From Opitutaceae bacterium (GTDB taxonomy: Bacteria > Verrucomicrobiota > Verrucomicrobiae > Opitutales > Opitutaceae): DNA of 7,970 nucleotides. This document shows, piece after piece, positions 6,170 to 7,970 of this stretch. Positions within the stretch are counted from its first letter, which is position 1. Each line of letters opens with the position of its first letter. The DNA lies in assembly GCA_031266495.1 (NCBI GenBank), contig JAISAX010000534.1, positions 1-7,970 of the forward strand. The letters are read 5' to 3'. The position numbers and the translations under genes are program-made. Below the pieces are notes generated by a model that was not told where the DNA came from, ran no database searches, and saw only the letters and a program-made list of their open reading frames with translations.

Positions 6170-6901
6170 ATGTTCTCCGTCACCGCCCCGCCCCTTTCCA
6201 CCAGACCCTGCATAAGGCTCCCCGGGTTCTGCCCCGCCGCCTTCACCCTGGTCGAGCTTCTGACGGTGATTGCCGTCGTCGGTGTTCTGGCCGGGATCCT
6301 GGTACCGGTCGTCGGGAAAGCACGTGGCAGCGCCCGCACGACGGCGTGCCTGAGCAATCTTCGACAATTCGGGGTGGCCTCGTTCCTCTATGCCAACGAA
6401 CACGGAGGCCGGCTGAATTACCAGAGCAGTTACCCCGGCACCCAGGGATGGTGGTTTACCCGCTTCGGGTCTTACCTCTCCACCAGCGCCTCCGTTCGCA
6501 CTGCGCAGACAGTATGGTTGTGCCCGGCGGTGACGGATCGCGTCGCGGGGGGAGGGGGGGCCGATGCGGGGAAGGATTATGCCATGTCGGGATCCGTCAT
6601 TTTTTCGCAATCGGGCACCGCCAGTCCGGTTTCCCGTCTGTTGGGCGATTTTGAATCTCCGGCTCGCAAGGCATACATCATCGATATCGACGCCACCAAA
6701 AATACCGCCCTCGTGAATGTATCCGAATTTTATGATACCCTTCATGGCGGCAAAATCGATTTTCGCCACCAGGGTCGGGCCAACGTTTTGTTTCTGGACG
6801 GTCATGTGCGTTCGTTTGGCGCGCCGCCCTTGCCGGGGGGAAAAAACAGCGTTCTCGCCCAAAAGTGGCTGCAACACGATACGCAGCCGCCCGGTTTCTG
6901 A
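6170..6901 (+). CDS. pseudopilin-like protein, prepilin N-terminus and H-X9-DG motif
   Basis: This 243-residue protein has the N-terminal prepilin signal PAAFTLVELLTVIAVVGVLA (22-41), with Glu at position 5 of the mature chain. A hydrophobic helix runs to about residue 48 and is followed by GKARGSARTTACLSNLRQ (49-66), typical of the Verrucomicrobia/Planctomycetes/Lentisphaerae pseudopilin families. Near the C-terminus H200-QGRANVLFL-D210-G211 fits the prepilin-processing-associated H-X9-DG motif exactly. Cleavage is expected between A24 and F25; most relatives have Gly before the Phe. The protein should sit in the inner membrane, with the globular part in the periplasm, perhaps in a type II secretion-like or pilus-like assembly; its role is not known. 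ATG at 6170 has only a weak AGG nine bases upstream, and the ATG at 6162 is out of frame and soon stopped. The next gene follows after 72 bp and is probably co-transcribed. Divergent from the LacI gene, so probably under its control. Confidence 0.9.
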   Translation: MFSVTAPPLSTRPCIRLPGFCPAAFTLVELLTVIAVVGVLAGILVPVVGKARGSARTTACLSNLRQFGVASFLYANEHGGRLNYQSSYPGTQGWWFTRFGSYLSTSASVRTAQTVWLCPAVTDRVAGGGGADAGKDYAMSGSVIFSQSGTASPVSRLLGDFESPARKAYIIDIDATKNTALVNVSEFYDTLHGGKIDFRHQGRANVLFLDGHVRSFGAPPLPGGKNSVLAQKWLQHDTQPPGF

Positions 6902-6928
6902 TTCCGGCAAACGACAAAATGCATCCGG

Positions 6929-6970
6929 TCCTCCTCCCCCCCCCCCCATTCCTCTCTCTCTTTCTCTTCC
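6929..6970 (+). repeat. pyrimidine tract with C12 run in the leader of the PEP-CTERM gene
   Basis: Forty-two bases are all C or T except one A at 6948. They include C12 (6936-6947) and a CT-rich stretch (6951-6970), ending three bases before the ATG at 6974. No Shine-Dalgarno sequence is present, so the tract occupies the place where ribosomes would load. Confidence 0.75.
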
Positions 6971-6973
6971 ATC

Positions 6974-7864
6974 ATGAAAACGAATCGTATCCATATGTAC
7001 ACGACACGCATCCCGCGGTATGTTCTTGTTGCTGTTTCCATCGGGTTTCTGCTTGCGGCTCCTGTCGAGGCGCAGACCGTGACCGTCATCGCGGCTCCCG
7101 CGGTTCATACCGGAGCGGGATCGATCAATCCCGAGGGTCGTGGCGGAACCGGGTTTTTTCAGGGGCTGGCCGACATCCCCGTGTTTCAGGCTCTTGCCGG
7201 TTATGGCACCGTTCAGGATTTTTCCACGGTTGTCCCCGCTTCCGGAACTTTTGCGGGCAAGACATTCGTTGTGGATTACGACAGCGGCGTGCTTCGCGGC
7301 GGCCCTGATGTGCGGTTTGTATTCGACAACAATGCGGCGGGTTCCACGGCAGTGACTTCCGGCACTTACCTCACGTCCACAGGTTCCGGTCTGCGGTTGC
7401 AGACCGGAAGCTCCAATACTCTCACGCTGACGATCTCGTTCGGAACCTGGAATGGCACGGTCTTTGAATGTGACCAGGGCGTCAGTGCGGCGGGCTTCAC
7501 GCTCGGCGGGACGTTTGCCAATGCCACCGGCGGCACTGTCACCGTCAGTTATTACAATTCCGGAAACATGCTTCTGGATGGACAACGCCTGACTTCGACC
7601 GATGGCCAGACCGCTATCGGCAGCACCCAGAATCGCTGGGCCTTCACCGGTTGGCAAAACTCCTCCGGCAACCCGGCCAACGATATCGCCAGCATCACGG
7701 TCTCCTTCACGGCAAACAACACGGCCACGATCATCGCCCTTGACGATTTTGGTTTTGCGGCGAGGGCCGCGATGGTCCCCGAACCGGCGGGCGTGACGGT
7801 TTTGTCCGGTATCGTCGCCGTCGCCCTGGGGCTGGCACGGATGTTTTCCCGCAAGCGCCACTGA
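6974..7864 (+). CDS. PEP-CTERM sorting domain protein
   Basis: This 296-residue exported protein has a signal peptide: MKTNRIHMYTTRIPRY, a hydrophobic core YVLVAVSIGFLLAAP, and likely cleavage after VEA (residue 33). The mature chain is Gly/Ser/Thr/Asn-rich with repeated beta-strand-like segments such as TLTLTISFGTW, GTVTVSYYNSG, ITVSFTANNT and ATIIALDDFGF. This suggests a beta-sandwich of the lectin or carbohydrate-binding kind, but no specific domain is recognised. The C-terminus is a canonical PEP-CTERM signal: VPEP (268-271), a hydrophobic helix to about 288, and the basic tail RMFSRKRH. Such proteins are sorted by an exosortase, not found in this window. The start is set by the signal peptide; it has no Shine-Dalgarno sequence and follows a pyrimidine tract. 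It lies 72 bp after the pseudopilin gene and is probably in the same transcription unit. The G91 run begins 16 bases after the stop. Confidence 0.9.
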   Translation: MKTNRIHMYTTRIPRYVLVAVSIGFLLAAPVEAQTVTVIAAPAVHTGAGSINPEGRGGTGFFQGLADIPVFQALAGYGTVQDFSTVVPASGTFAGKTFVVDYDSGVLRGGPDVRFVFDNNAAGSTAVTSGTYLTSTGSGLRLQTGSSNTLTLTISFGTWNGTVFECDQGVSAAGFTLGGTFANATGGTVTVSYYNSGNMLLDGQRLTSTDGQTAIGSTQNRWAFTGWQNSSGNPANDIASITVSFTANNTATIIALDDFGFAARAAMVPEPAGVTVLSGIVAVALGLARMFSRKRH

Positions 7865-7877
7865 GCGTGCCCTCCTC

Positions 7878-7970
<93 letters not shown>

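Noticed and set aside
6125..7861. A 578-codon open frame on the minus strand covering both the pseudopilin and the PEP-CTERM gene
   Set aside because: It is antisense to two genes with clear domains and signal sequences, its translation has no recognisable domain, and GC-rich third positions often keep this antisense frame open.

Overview
The window looks like chromosomal DNA from a GC-rich Verrucomicrobiota bacterium, most likely of the Opitutaceae type. This is inferred from the combination of genes, not from a database search: two LacI-family regulators (one with the hinge sequence LGYAPDPMLSALANYR), two PEP-CTERM surface or exported proteins, a pseudopilin with an H-X9-DG motif, a secreted heparinase II/III-type lyase, and almost no Shine-Dalgarno sequences. 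Both ends of the window are very long C or G homopolymers. They may be genuine G-tracts, but they may also be sequencing or assembly artefacts at contig ends.

Layout. Bases 3-62 may hold the last codons of an upstream gene, followed by the interrupted poly-C run (64-141). A LacI-type regulator follows (235-1293, +). Next come a 72-base polypurine tract, a PEP-CTERM protein with a degenerate sorting motif (1569-2531, +) and, 63 bp downstream, a secreted heparinase II/III-like polysaccharide or oligosaccharide lyase (2595-4499, +). The 4500-4786 interval between convergent genes holds a probable terminator, two small tandem repeats and a perfect 8-bp hairpin. A second LacI regulator (4787-5947, -) carries a C14 tract inside its N-terminal codons. 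It is divergent from an H-X9-DG pseudopilin (6170-6901, +) and a canonical PEP-CTERM protein (6974-7864, +). The AT-rich divergent region contains several palindromes.

How the genes may work together. The set looks like a carbohydrate-responsive locus: regulators sense a sugar, a periplasmic or exported lyase cleaves an acidic glycan, and PEP-CTERM and pseudopilin proteins serve at the cell surface or in export. The strongest link between the two halves is a short motif, TGATAAATYA. It occurs just upstream of the PEP-CTERM/lyase unit (1515-1524), upstream of the second LacI gene (5971-5980, - strand) and again in the divergent region (6088-6097). It could be a shared operator or a shared promoter element.

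G/C homopolymers of 12 or more bases recur in or next to gene starts or flanks (1346-1357, 5895-5908, 6936-6947, plus the two ends). They are the most unusual feature of the window and raise the possibility of length-variable expression control.
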